48,310 nucleotides of DNA from Caballeronia sp. BR00000012568055 (GCF_029439455.1 NZ_JAQFVG010000304.1:1-48310), one strand, 5' to 3'; shown: positions 10,342 through 18,299, counted from the first letter of the stretch. Made by a program: numbers and translations. The notes: generated by a model from the sequence alone, not told the origin.

Positions 10342-11193
10342 ATGGGGCAGGTCCTTTTCATCGTATGGCGTGAGAGTGTCGAGGCGCTGCTCGTCGTCGG
10401 CATCTTGTACGCATGGCTGAAGAACGGCGATCAACAGGCGCGCCGTGGCCTGCCTTATCTGTGGGGCGGCGTGGCGATCGGTCTGATCGCGGCGATCGCG
10501 CTGGGCGCGGCGCTGGTCGGCTTCACCGAAGTGCTGTCGGGCAATGCGCAGGATTACTTCCAGACCGGCATGGTGCTGATCGCGTGCGTGCTGATCGTGC
10601 AAATGGTGCTGTGGATGAAGAAGCACGGCCGCACGCTCAAGAAGGACATGGAATCGTCGCTGCAGAAGAGTACGCAGGACGGGCATTTCTGGGGCATCGC
10701 GGTGCTGGTCGCGCTGGCGATTGCGCGTGAGGGCAGCGAAACGGCGGTGTTTCTGTACGGCGTCGGCTTCGGACAGTCGGGTCATGTGGATGCATCGCAG
10801 TATCTGGCGATTCTCATCGGCTTCGCGCTGGCGCTGCTGACGTTCTATATCCTCCAGCTTGGCGGCAAGATCTTCTCGTGGCGCTCGTTCTTCCGCGTCA
10901 CCGAAATCATGTTGCTCTTCCTGGCTGCGGGCTTGTTCGAAACCGGCGTCGATAAACTGATCGATATGGAAGTGCTGCCGGTGATCGTCAATCAGGTGTG
11001 GAATACTTCCGCACTGCTCGACGATTCGAGCACCTTCGGTTCGCTGGTCGCGACGCTGACGGGTTATCGCGCGCATCCGGCGGGCATGAATCTGGTGGCG
11101 TACGCGGTGTACTGGATCGTCATTTATCTTCTGCTGCGCCGGACCAATACCCAGATGGCGCAAAAACAAAAGGCGGCAAGCCGTCCAGCATGA
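10342..11193 (+). CDS. ftrC: FTR1-family iron permease FtrC
   Basis: The inner-membrane iron channel of the system, 283 residues with about seven hydrophobic segments. The two family-defining RExxE-type motifs are present: RESVE near residue 10 (IVWRESVEALLVVG) and REGSE in the middle (AREGSETAVFLYG). Their glutamates bind iron during transport. The start at 10342 is supported by GGAG 8 bases before it; the frame's earlier GTG is less likely. The stop overlaps the ftrD start (ATGA), so the two are translationally coupled. Confidence 0.95.
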   Translation: MGQVLFIVWRESVEALLVVGILYAWLKNGDQQARRGLPYLWGGVAIGLIAAIALGAALVGFTEVLSGNAQDYFQTGMVLIACVLIVQMVLWMKKHGRTLKKDMESSLQKSTQDGHFWGIAVLVALAIAREGSETAVFLYGVGFGQSGHVDASQYLAILIGFALALLTFYILQLGGKIFSWRSFFRVTEIMLLFLAAGLFETGVDKLIDMEVLPVIVNQVWNTSALLDDSSTFGSLVATLTGYRAHPAGMNLVAYAVYWIVIYLLLRRTNTQMAQKQKAASRPA

Positions 11194-12596
11194 GTTCCGT
11201 TTTGCAAAGACCCAGCCGGCTTCAACAAGCCGGCAACTGGATGCAACGTCACGGCAGCACGATCCGCGGAATTCAGTGGGTCGTCGTTGCCGTGTATGCG
11301 TTTCTGATCCTCGTGCCCGCCGTGATGCCGCTGCCGGATGGCTCGGCGCATCTGTGGAATAACCTGACGCTCGCGGCGCAGTTCGTGTTCTGGGGCATCT
11401 GGTGGCCGTTCGTGCTGCTGTCGATGGTCATGCTCGGCCGCGTCTGGTGCGGCGTGCTGTGTCCCGAAGGCGCGCTGACCGAATTCGCCAGCAAATGGGG
11501 ACGCGGCTGGGCGATTCCGCGATGGATGCGCTGGGGCGGCTGGCCGTTCGTCGCGTTCGGTCTCACGACCATTTACGGGCAGATGGTCAGCGTCTATCAG
11601 TATCCGAAAGCGGTGCTGCTGGTGCTCGGCGGATCGACTGTTGGCGCGATGATCATCGGCGTGTTGTATGGCCGTGAGAAACGCGTGTGGTGCAAGTATC
11701 TGTGTCCGGTGAACGGCGTGTTCACGCTGCTCGCGCGTCTTGCGCCGTTCCACTTCAAGGTCAGCGAAGACGCGTGGCGCAAGTCGTATAAGGAAGGCGA
11801 GCACGGTCATCGCGTGATTCCGATCAACTGCGCGCCGCTGGTGCCGCTGCGCAATATGAAGGGCGCGCAGGACTGCCATATGTGCGGCCGATGCAGCGGC
11901 CATCGCGATGCCATCGCGCTGACGTGGCGTTCGCCGGCGGAAGAAGTCGTCAAGCTCGGTGACAAGGCGAGCAATCCGTGGGATACGGCGCTGATTCTGT
12001 ACGGTCTGCTCGGTATCGCGATCGGCGCATTCCACTGGACGGTGAGCACGTGGTTCGTCGATCTGAAGCAGTATCTGGCGGGCTGGCTGATCGATCACAA
12101 CATCCTCTGGCCGCTCGATACCAACGCGCCGTGGTTCCTTTTCACGCATTACCCTGAACAGAACGACGTCTTCTCGTGGCTCGATGGCACGATGATCGTC
12201 GCGTATATCCTGGTGACGGGCTTCGTGTACGGCACGGCGTTGCTGGCGTTGCTCGCGGCGGGCGCGCGCATGCTCGGCAAGTGGGACGCGAAGCGTCTGC
12301 ATCATTTGACGCTGTCGCTGATTCCGCTTGCGGGCGTCGGCGTGTTTCTTGGTCTTTCGGCGACCACCGTTTCGCTGTTGCGCGCGGAACAGGTGCCGCT
12401 GGGTTGGGTGACGGGTTTGCGCATCGGTCTGCTCGCTGCGGCGAATCTGTGGAGCGCGTGGCTCGCGTGGCGCGTGACCGGCCGCTATGCCGCGACACTT
12501 GTTCCGCGCCTTCTCACGATGGTATGGTTTATCGCAGCACTGGCCGTCGCCGACAGCGCCTGGTGGCTGATGTTCTGGGGCGGCTTCACCCGATAA
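11190..12596 (+). CDS. ftrD: membrane polyferredoxin FtrD
   Basis: A NapH/RdxA-type membrane iron-sulfur protein, 468 residues from the ATG that overlaps the ftrC stop. Transmembrane segments alternate with CGVLCPEGALTEF (C87, C91) and WCKYLCPVNGVFTLL, then a cytosolic CHMCGRCSGH segment. The motifs follow the polyferredoxin pattern, although the last one is shorter than a full CxxCxxCxxxCP. In FtrABCD it is proposed to accept electrons from iron oxidation on the periplasmic side. About five C-terminal hydrophobic segments complete the protein. The frame is open upstream into ftrC, but that is an overlap artefact. Confidence 0.92.
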   Translation: MSSVLQRPSRLQQAGNWMQRHGSTIRGIQWVVVAVYAFLILVPAVMPLPDGSAHLWNNLTLAAQFVFWGIWWPFVLLSMVMLGRVWCGVLCPEGALTEFASKWGRGWAIPRWMRWGGWPFVAFGLTTIYGQMVSVYQYPKAVLLVLGGSTVGAMIIGVLYGREKRVWCKYLCPVNGVFTLLARLAPFHFKVSEDAWRKSYKEGEHGHRVIPINCAPLVPLRNMKGAQDCHMCGRCSGHRDAIALTWRSPAEEVVKLGDKASNPWDTALILYGLLGIAIGAFHWTVSTWFVDLKQYLAGWLIDHNILWPLDTNAPWFLFTHYPEQNDVFSWLDGTMIVAYILVTGFVYGTALLALLAAGARMLGKWDAKRLHHLTLSLIPLAGVGVFLGLSATTVSLLRAEQVPLGWVTGLRIGLLAAANLWSAWLAWRVTGRYAATLVPRLLTMVWFIAALAVADSAWWLMFWGGFTR

Positions 12597-12616
12597 ACCC
12601 TGCTGCGAGATTCCAC

Positions 12617-13030
12617 GTGAGATCCAAACCCGTACTAACCGACGACGACGTCAAGGCGATGGCCGCCGCTGCCGAATCGCATGCACGCGAGCACAACTGG
12701 AACGTGACCATCGCCATCGTCGATGACGGCGGGCATTTGCTGCATTTGCATCGGCTGGATGGCGCGGGCGCGAGTACCGCTGAAATGGCGACGGGCAAGG
12801 CGCGTACCGCTGTGCTCGGCCGGCGTGAAACGAAGGTGTATGAAGACACCATCAAGCAGGGCCGCACGGCGTTTCTCAGCGCACCGCTGACCGCCATGCT
12901 CGAAGGCGGCGTGCCGATTTTCGTCGGCGCGGATATCGTCGGAGCGGTGGGCGTGTCGGGCGTGAAGTCGGAGCAGGATGCGCAGATCGCCAAGGCGGGG
13001 ATTGCGGCGCTGGGTATCGAAAACGCTTAA
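12617..13030 (+). CDS. GlcG/HbpS family protein (possible heme- or cofactor-binding)
   Basis: A 137-residue single-domain protein of the GlcG/HbpS/PduO-C family: LTDDDVKAMAAAAESHA, VTIAIVDDGGHLLHLHRLDG, TGKARTAVLGR and GGVPIFVGADIVGAVGVSG. HbpS of Streptomyces binds and degrades heme; GlcG itself has no settled function. It begins with a GTG 20 bases after ftrD and reads on the same strand, so it is probably the fifth gene of the iron operon. That position fits a heme- or iron-related role, which is inference. No signal peptide is visible. Confidence 0.85.
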   Translation: MRSKPVLTDDDVKAMAAAAESHAREHNWNVTIAIVDDGGHLLHLHRLDGAGASTAEMATGKARTAVLGRRETKVYEDTIKQGRTAFLSAPLTAMLEGGVPIFVGADIVGAVGVSGVKSEQDAQIAKAGIAALGIENA

Positions 13031-13048
13031 AGCCGCAGCAAACAAAAG

Positions 13049-13077
13049 CGGCATGTTTTCATCGCGAAAACATGCCG
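13049..13077 (+). terminator. hairpin after the ftr operon
   Basis: A perfect 12-bp stem, CGGCATGTTTTC / GAAAACATGCCG, with loop ATCGC, 18 bases after the GlcG-like stop. There is no long T run, so termination may be incomplete or the structure may protect the 3' end. Confidence 0.55.
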
Positions 13078-13098
13078 TTCGATATCCAGGCAGGAACC

Positions 13099-13265
13099 AA
13101 AAAAAGCGGCTTCGCTTGCTATCGACGACTGGCTGGTGTTTGCACGAAGGGGTCTAAATTCTCGCGTGCAAGTCGTCCTCGCTGGCTAATGCCAAACACC
13201 TCTTGGTGAGGTGGTCCCCACAATACACGGTACTACTGCAATTCGTTTCTGCTCACTTCGTCAGC
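13099..13265 (-). ncRNA. candidate structured RNA: hemP 3' region or separate iron-responsive sRNA
   Basis: The minus-strand stretch after hemP has no reading frame but strong structure. GACGACT (13171-13177) pairs with AGTCGTC (13124-13130), and inside it TTGCACG/CGTGCAA arms close an 18-base loop that contains AGACCCCTT. An alternative pairing, GGTGTTTG with CAAACACC, and a CACCTC/GAGGTG hairpin lie alongside. It ends with AAGCG/CGCTT and seven T (minus strand, 13099-13105). Being downstream of a Fur-box promoter, the RNA should appear in low iron. A C-rich unpaired loop is common in target-pairing sRNAs. Function is inferred. Confidence 0.45.
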
Positions 13266-13523
13266 TCATTTGGTCAAAATCAGCTTTCCGAGACGCGTGG
13301 CGCGCAACTGGTAGGTCTCCCCGTTGTGCATGATGCTCACATGGCTGCGTCCTTGCAGCAGCGCGTCGCTTTTGAGCGAGCGCTCGCTGGAGGCATCGGC
13401 TGTCACGGTTGCCGTCGATGCGCGCACCGTTGTGATGGCGGCCGACTTAGGGCGGGTAATCGCTGCGTCCCGAGCAACCGGGCGGCGCAGCCTGAGCGTG
13501 GAGGTTCGCGTCGTATCGGTCAT
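13266..13523 (-). CDS. hemP: hemin uptake protein HemP
   Basis: A small cytosolic HemP/HmuP protein of 85 residues. The conserved C-terminal domain (residues 52-85) is complete: LLQGRSHVSIMHNGETYQLR followed by ATRLGKLILTK. The Thr/Arg/Ala-rich N-terminal extension is variable in the family. HmuP in rhizobia acts as a co-activator of heme uptake genes, and hemP in Burkholderia and Xanthomonas relatives is strongly Fur-regulated. The start MTDTT at 13523 is preferred because the longer frame would run into the promoter and Fur box. There is no heme receptor gene beside it; it sits alone, convergent with the ftr operon. Confidence 0.9.
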   Translation of the reverse strand: MTDTTRTSTLRLRRPVARDAAITRPKSAAITTVRASTATVTADASSERSLKSDALLQGRSHVSIMHNGETYQLRATRLGKLILTK

Positions 13524-13556
13524 GTCGAAGAATGCGTTCGTTGATTCGATGGGCCT

Positions 13557-13586
13557 ATAGTAAATGATAACTATTCCTATTTGCAA
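13557..13586 (-). promoter_or_regulatory. hemP promoter with Fur box in the spacer
   Basis: On the minus strand TTGCAA (13581-13586) and TACTAT (13557-13562) are 18 bases apart. The spacer is occupied by AATAGGAATAGTTATCATT (13563-13581), which matches the Fur-box form at 14 of 19 positions. The arrangement predicts direct occlusion of RNA polymerase by Fur, 34 bases before the start codon. Confidence 0.65.
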
Positions 13587-13675
13587 CAACACCTTTCCGA
13601 TCAACGCGCAACATCTGATAGCTAAATCCGATGCTGCGGCGAAGCATTCACTCCCCGCAGCGGTTTCTTCGATGC

Positions 13676-14164
13676 TCAGTGCAACCGGCCTTCGTTCTTG
13701 CGTCCGTGCGCGTACTGGCGAATGAGCCGCACCGTATCGATATCCGATTCGCGATACGCCGATTTCACGATTTCTGACGTCTGCAATTCATCCTGCGTCG
13801 GGTTCGGGTTATCGGGCAGGGTGGTGCTGTAGGTGAAGCGCAGGAAAAGTTGCAACGCATCGGGCTGTTCGATCGCCATCGTCAGCGAGCCGCCGACGTA
13901 GTCTGCGGTCGGCAAGATGTCGTATCGCACGCGATCGCCGGGCGTCAGCGTCACGCGATCCCGCACGACGGCTTGCCCGTAATGCAGCTCGCGCTCCATC
14001 ACATCGCCGTCGCGCGAGAGGATGGTGCAGCTATCGAGACCGATCACGAACAACTGTGGCTGTTCAGCACGCAGCACGAGCCCTTCCCACAGTTGATCGC
14101 GCGTGAGCGAATCGACCAGCGGGTTGGTCGGATCGTTGATCTGGATGAGATGTTCGAAATTCAA
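13676..14164 (-). CDS. SRPBCC family protein (DUF1857/AtaL-like)
   Basis: A 162-residue protein of the START-like SRPBCC fold, DUF1857 subgroup: FEHLIQINDPTNP at the start, LTRDQLWEGLVLRAEQP, LTPGDRVRYDI and a C-terminal LQLFLRFTYSTTLPD strand. The family has a deep hydrophobic pocket for a lipid-like or polyketide ligand; no reaction is known for this bacterial branch. It lies 36 bases after the OsmC gene on the same strand, so the two are probably co-transcribed. Confidence 0.82.
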   Translation of the reverse strand: MNFEHLIQINDPTNPLVDSLTRDQLWEGLVLRAEQPQLFVIGLDSCTILSRDGDVMERELHYGQAVVRDRVTLTPGDRVRYDILPTADYVGGSLTMAIEQPDALQLFLRFTYSTTLPDNPNPTQDELQTSEIVKSAYRESDIDTVRLIRQYAHGRKNEGRLH

Positions 14165-14200
14165 GACTGCGGTTTCCTCTGTTCGTTTCGTTTAGCGATG

Positions 14201-14608
14201 TCACGACCGGACGCCGGCATCCACGCGCGAATCGATGCGAATCGTGCCCGACAAAATCTTGTGCACCGGGCACGCATTGGCGATTTGCAATAGCCGTTCC
14301 CGCTGCTCGTCGTCGAGCGGGCCGGTAAGCGTGATTTGCCGGTCGATGGCCGTACCTTCCGCGCCGGTCGTCATCGAAAGCAGCACGCCGACCGCTTCGA
14401 GCGGCCAGCCTTTGCGCTTCGCATACATCCGCAAGGTGATGTTCGTGCACGCGCCCAGACTCGACAGCAGCAGCGAGTTCGGCGTCGGTCCCGTGTCCGC
14501 GCCGCCGAGGCTCGCGGGTTCATCGGCAAGCCAGGTGTGCGTGCCGTCTTCGAGACGAACCTGAAAGTCGGCATTGACGCTGACGGCGGTGACGGACGTT
14601 CCGGACAT
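14201..14608 (-). CDS. OsmC family peroxiredoxin-like protein
   Basis: A 135-residue cytosolic thiol peroxidase-like protein of the OsmC/YhfA type. The two redox cysteines are C54 (LGACTNITLRMYAKRKGWPLE) and C113 (NACPVHKIL), the pair that reduces organic hydroperoxides in OsmC and Ohr. The ATG at 14608 has a GGAG site; the longer frame is not family-like. It stands between a pirin gene and an SRPBCC gene, all on the minus strand, with a terminator between pirin and this gene. Confidence 0.9.
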   Translation of the reverse strand: MSGTSVTAVSVNADFQVRLEDGTHTWLADEPASLGGADTGPTPNSLLLSSLGACTNITLRMYAKRKGWPLEAVGVLLSMTTGAEGTAIDRQITLTGPLDDEQRERLLQIANACPVHKILSGTIRIDSRVDAGVRS

Positions 14609-14620
14609 GCGTGGCTCCAA

Positions 14621-14678
14621 AAAATTAAGGCGCGGCGGAACGGTCATTGTGACGCAATGCATCCGTTCCTGCCGCGCC
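14621..14678 (-). terminator. terminator after the pirin gene
   Basis: On the minus strand a 15-bp stem (GGCGCGGC-GGAACGG type, one bulged base) encloses an inner CATTG/CAATG stem and is followed by TTAATTTTTT. It ends the pirin transcript just before the OsmC ribosome binding site. Confidence 0.8.
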
Positions 14679-14721
14679 GTTTCGCTTTATTTCGATTCGA
14701 CCGCGTGTATGTGTGCCACGC

Positions 14722-15588
14722 TCAGTGCGTGATCGCGCCCATCCGTCCCGCTTGAAAATCGACCACGGCCTGACGAATTTCGTCTTCCGTGTTCATCACG
14801 AACGGGCCGTAGCGCACGACCGGCTCTTGCAGCGGCACGCCGCCGATCAGCAGGACTTCCACTGCTTCGTCGCCAGCGGCGAGCGTGATGGTATCGGCAT
14901 CGTCCTTGAACAGCACCATTTGCTGCGCACGAACCGGCTGCGCGTGCGGACCATACAAACCAGTGCCCGATAACGCATACGCGAACACGCGATATTCCTT
15001 TGGCACGCGCGTCTCGACCTTTCCGCCCGGCTGCAACGAGAAATGCTGATACAGAATCGGCGTACGCGTTTCGATCGCGGCCTTCACGCCGAGCGCTTCG
15101 CCCGCGATCACTTTCACGCTGACCTTGCCGTCCTCGCTCGTCGCCACCGGAATGCCCGCCGACGGAATTTCCTGATAGCGCGGCGCGATCATCTTGTCGC
15201 GCTTCGGCAGATTTACCCAAAGCTGCAAACCATGCACGCGCCCGCCATTGCGGGTGAATTCCTCGCCCGGCATTTCGCTATGCACGACGCCCGCGCCTGC
15301 GGTCATCCATTGCACATCGCCGGGGCGCAGCGTGCCGGAATGGCCTGCCGAGTCCTTGTGGCCGAACTCGCCTTCGAGCATGTACGTCACCGTTTCGAAG
15401 CCGCGATGCGGGTGATCCGGCGCGCCTTTGGCTTCGCCGGGCGCGTAATCGATCGGTCCCATTTCATCGAGAAGCAGGAACGGATCGAAGTCCATCAGCA
15501 TGCGAGTGGGAAATGGGCGATGCACGACGAAGCCGCCACCTTCGACGGTGCGGATCGCCGGAATGATGCTGGAAATAGAGCGGCTCAT
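14722..15588 (-). CDS. pirin family protein
   Basis: A bicupin protein of 288 residues from the ATG at 15588; the frame upstream is not coding. The N-terminal cupin carries the metal site of pirins: HPHRGFETVTYMLEG (H59, H61), then H103 and E105 in TAGAGVVHSEMPGEE. The C-terminal cupin follows from about residue 175. Bacterial pirins such as YhhW have quercetinase activity in vitro, but the physiological substrate is unknown. It is divergent from a LysR-type regulator across 186 bases, which probably controls it; that pairing is frequent in Burkholderiaceae. Confidence 0.93.
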   Translation of the reverse strand: MSRSISSIIPAIRTVEGGGFVVHRPFPTRMLMDFDPFLLLDEMGPIDYAPGEAKGAPDHPHRGFETVTYMLEGEFGHKDSAGHSGTLRPGDVQWMTAGAGVVHSEMPGEEFTRNGGRVHGLQLWVNLPKRDKMIAPRYQEIPSAGIPVATSEDGKVSVKVIAGEALGVKAAIETRTPILYQHFSLQPGGKVETRVPKEYRVFAYALSGTGLYGPHAQPVRAQQMVLFKDDADTITLAAGDEAVEVLLIGGVPLQEPVVRYGPFVMNTEDEIRQAVVDFQAGRMGAITH

Positions 15589-15774
15589 GGCAATGTTCTC
15601 TCGTCTGACAAATGTGTGCCCCGAAGGGGAATAGCGATAAATTTGAAACACAGAGCTATTATATGGGCCGGATTTGAGGCAAAAAGACGCCGCGGCGCAA
15701 TGGATTGTCCCGCTGGCGTTAACAACCAATATCGAACACAAATAAGAACAAACCACGTCACCTACGAGCGCCCG

Positions 15775-16746
15775 ATGAAAGCCGACTCGCACGACCTCAA
15801 TGATCTGATGTACTTTTCGCACGTCGTCGAGCACGGCGGATTCTCGGCGGCAGAGCGCGTGCTGGGCATATCAAAGTCGCGGCTGTCGCGGCGCGTGTCG
15901 GAATTGGAGGCATCGCTGGGCGTGCGGCTGTTGCAGCGCTCCACGCGCAAGCTGGCGCTGACCGAAGCGGGGCAGTTGTTCTATCAGCACTGTCAGGCGA
16001 TGCTCGCCGAAGCCCGCGCCGCCGTCGATGTGGTGCAAAGCCTGCGCGATTCGCCGCGCGGCACAGTGCGCGTGAGCGTGCCGGTGACCATCGCGCAGAC
16101 GTTTCTGTCGATGGTCATGCCCGATTTCATGCATCGCTATCCTGAGGTGCGCGTGGTGCTGCGCGTGACCAATCGCGTGGTCGATCTGTTCGAAGACGCA
16201 ATCGATGTCGCATTGCGCGTGCGCTCGGAACCGCCCGCAAATTCGAACATCGTCGCGCGCCCGCTGTGGCGCACCGAGCAGATGCTGGTCGCCGCGCCTT
16301 CGCTGCTCAAACCCAACGCGCCGCCGATGACGCCCGCCGAACTCGCGCAATACGACACCATCGACGTGCCGTCCGCCGATGGCCGCCATGTGTATCGACT
16401 GATCGCGCCGGATGGCACCAAGCACGAATTCGAGCACGAGCCGCGTCTGGTCACCGCCGATCTTTCCATGATCCGCGAGGCGGTGATGCGCGGCGTCGGT
16501 ATCGCTGCGTTGCCGGAGATGATGTACGGCGCGCCGCTCAGAACCGGCCAGCTTTCGCCCGTGATGCCGGGCTGGACGTTTCCCGCGCCGCAGCTTTATG
16601 CGGTGTTTCTGTCGCGACAAGGCATGGTCCCTGCAGTGCGCGCCTTCGTCGATTTTCTTGTCGAGTCGATCGGCAACGGACAACACTTCCCAGGAGAATG
16701 TCCTGTTCACGAAAGGCCCGAACGTGAGATGGTTTCATCGCATTGA
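15775..16746 (+). CDS. LysR family transcriptional regulator
   Basis: A 323-residue LysR-type regulator. The N-terminal winged helix-turn-helix includes LMYFSHVVEHGGFSAAERVL, LGISKSRLSRRVSELEASLG and VRLLQRSTRKLALTEAG, followed by a linker helix and a periplasmic-binding-protein-like effector domain from about residue 90. The ATG at 15775 matches the family start; the frame is open for another 700 bases upstream, antisense to pirin, which is not coding. Effector unknown; the divergent pirin gene is the natural target. Confidence 0.93.
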   Translation: MKADSHDLNDLMYFSHVVEHGGFSAAERVLGISKSRLSRRVSELEASLGVRLLQRSTRKLALTEAGQLFYQHCQAMLAEARAAVDVVQSLRDSPRGTVRVSVPVTIAQTFLSMVMPDFMHRYPEVRVVLRVTNRVVDLFEDAIDVALRVRSEPPANSNIVARPLWRTEQMLVAAPSLLKPNAPPMTPAELAQYDTIDVPSADGRHVYRLIAPDGTKHEFEHEPRLVTADLSMIREAVMRGVGIAALPEMMYGAPLRTGQLSPVMPGWTFPAPQLYAVFLSRQGMVPAVRAFVDFLVESIGNGQHFPGECPVHERPEREMVSSH

Positions 16747-16811
16747 GTGGTGGCATTCGTTTATGCCATTGAAGCGCGCGTTTGCGATGGAGAGATTCAA
16801 TCGCGCGAATC

Positions 16812-16840
16812 TTGAACGTAAAAATATGCGGCAGTAGACT
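16812..16840 (+). promoter_or_regulatory. possible promoter of the 41-residue peptide gene
   Basis: TTGAAC (16812-16817) and TAGACT (16835-16840) with a 17-base spacer, each 4 of 6 to consensus. Transcription would begin about 16847, inside the left arm of the hairpin described next, so an upstream start would be needed for the full hairpin to form. Confidence 0.4.
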
Positions 16841-16842
16841 GA

Positions 16843-16866
16843 AGCTCCTTTCGCTAAGGAGCTCCT
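16843..16866 (+). promoter_or_regulatory. hairpin covering the ribosome binding site of the small peptide gene
   Basis: AGCTCCTT (16843-16850) and AAGGAGCT (16856-16863) form a perfect 8-bp stem with a 5-base loop; the right arm contains the AAGGAG ribosome binding site. The overlapping palindrome AGGAGCTCCT (16857-16866) offers a second pairing. Either would hide the ribosome binding site. Confidence 0.55.
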
Positions 16867-16992
16867 ATGCGGAAACTCACGGCTACTCTGATAGTTAGCC
16901 TGATAGGGTTGATCGCGCTGTCCGTATCGAGTACGGCTGTCGCATGTGGCGATAACTCGAGCTATAACTCATCTGGCTCGAGTCCGAAGTAA
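16867..16992 (+). CDS. 41-residue exported peptide or small lipoprotein
   Basis: A very short gene with a strong AAGGAG site 6 bases before the ATG. The protein is MRK, a hydrophobic helix (LTATLIVSLIGLIALSVSS), then STAVA-CGDNSS and a Ser-rich polar tail of about 14 residues. The end of the signal reads AVAC, which fits signal peptidase I cleavage after AVA or, less well, a lipobox with Cys27. The mature product would be only about 15 residues. A good terminator follows. I do not recognise a family; a bacteriocin-like, signalling or small lipoprotein role would be a guess. Confidence 0.6.
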   Translation: MRKLTATLIVSLIGLIALSVSSTAVACGDNSSYNSSGSSPK

Positions 16993-17025
16993 TCGCCTCG
17001 CCCGAATGCGCCGAGTGCGCACGAA

Positions 17026-17063
17026 AAAAGGCCTTCATCTGACGACGAAGGCCTTTTACTTTT
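17026..17063. terminator. bidirectional intrinsic terminator
   Basis: An 11-bp stem, AAAAGGCCTTC / GAAGGCCTTTT, with a 10-base loop and T runs on both strands. It ends the small peptide transcript (plus) and the tonB-exbB-exbD operon (minus). Confidence 0.85.
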
Positions 17064-17093
17064 TGCGGCTTTAAAGCGACTTTTTGATGCGGA

Positions 17094-17522
17094 TTACTTC
17101 GCAGCGCCGCCTTTGGGCTCGGTGACGAAACCGATCTTCGTCAAACCGCCTGCCTGCGCCGCCGACATCAGATCGGCGACCTTTTCATACGCGACCGTGC
17201 GATCTGCGCGCAGGTGAATCTCCGGCTGCGGATTCTGCTGCGACGCCTGCGCGATACGCGCGGCGAGCGCGGCTTCATCGACCGGTTGATCGTCCCAGAC
17301 GGTGGTGCCGTCGGCCTTGATCGCGACATCGACATGCGCGGGTTTTTCGTCCTGCGGCGCGCTGCTCGCGTGCGGCAGATCGACCTTGACCGCGTGATGC
17401 ATGGCCGGAATGGTCACGAGGAAAATGATGAGGAGAACGAGCATGACATCGACGAGCGGCGTCATGTTGATCTCGCTCATCATGCCGTCGTCTTCATCGC
17501 CGGCGAAAGGGCTCATGGCCAT
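17094..17522 (-). CDS. exbD: TonB-system energy transducer ExbD
   Basis: A 142-residue single-pass inner-membrane protein of the ExbD/TolR family. A cytosolic N-terminus ends in MSEINMTPLVDVMLVLLIIF with the proton-carrying Asp at residue 25, the equivalent of Asp25 of E. coli ExbD. A periplasmic domain follows from about residue 48 (VDLPHASSAPQDEKP) to a short Gly/Ala/Lys end. It works with ExbB and TonB to use the proton gradient for outer-membrane receptor transport. It is the last gene of the operon, 18 bases after exbB. Confidence 0.95.
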   Translation of the reverse strand: MAMSPFAGDEDDGMMSEINMTPLVDVMLVLLIIFLVTIPAMHHAVKVDLPHASSAPQDEKPAHVDVAIKADGTTVWDDQPVDEAALAARIAQASQQNPQPEIHLRADRTVAYEKVADLMSAAQAGGLTKIGFVTEPKGGAAK

Positions 17523-17540
17523 GGTGCGTGCCTCCTTCGC

Positions 17541-18299
17541 TTACGACGATGCAGACGCGCGCGTGGCGAGACGCAGGCTGTCGTTGCTGCCGTTCTTCGC
17601 GCGCTTGGCCGACGAATTGAGCTTCGCGCCCGTCACGAAGAACGCGTGCAGACCGTGCGCGAAGCGATTGAGCTTCGTGACGATGCTCTTGTTCGCGCGG
17701 GTGAGCGCGTTGTAGCCGAGCACGGCGGGAATCGCGACGAACAGACCGAACGCGGTCATGATCAGCGATTCACCAACCGGACCCGCGACCTGATCGATCG
17801 AGGTCTGACCCGTCGCGCCGATGGTCAGCAGCGCGTGATAAATCCCCCACACCGTACCGAACAGACCGACGAACGGCGAAGTCGAACCGATCGACGCCAG
17901 CACGGCGAGACCCGCCTGCATGCGTCCGATGCTTTCGTCCATCACGTCCTTCAGGCAGCGCGTGATCCAGTCGGACACGTCCATGCGGTCATGCAGATGC
18001 GGTTGCGTCTGCGTGTGATGCTCGGCCGCTTCCTGACCGGCCAGCGCCAGCGCGAGATACGGATTGTCCGCCGGGCTCGACGACTGCGCGCCGAGCTTCT
18101 TGATGCCGTCGTTGAAATCGTCGGAGTGCCAGAAAGCGAGTTCGGCGTTCTTGGTCAGACGCTTGAGGCGCACCACATTCCACGCCTTCACGACGATCAC
18201 CGTCCACGAAAGCACCGACATGATGACCAGCGTGAGCGCGATGGCGCGCGTCACGAAGTCGCCTTGTGCCCAGACGTGGGCTATCCCGTAGTTCTGCAT
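17541..18299 (-). CDS. exbB: TonB-system energy transducer ExbB
   Basis: The MotA/TolQ/ExbB-type proton channel of the TonB motor, 252 residues with three membrane segments: IALTLVIMSVLSWTVIVVKA near the start, then LAVLASIGSTSPFVGLFGTV and SLIMTAFGLFVAIPAVLGYN. The conserved T/S-rich channel face and the GLFGTVWGI motif are present. An AAGGA site precedes the ATG. It lies between tonB (58-base gap) and exbD. Confidence 0.95.
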   Translation of the reverse strand: MQNYGIAHVWAQGDFVTRAIALTLVIMSVLSWTVIVVKAWNVVRLKRLTKNAELAFWHSDDFNDGIKKLGAQSSSPADNPYLALALAGQEAAEHHTQTQPHLHDRMDVSDWITRCLKDVMDESIGRMQAGLAVLASIGSTSPFVGLFGTVWGIYHALLTIGATGQTSIDQVAGPVGESLIMTAFGLFVAIPAVLGYNALTRANKSIVTKLNRFAHGLHAFFVTGAKLNSSAKRAKNGSNDSLRLATRASASS

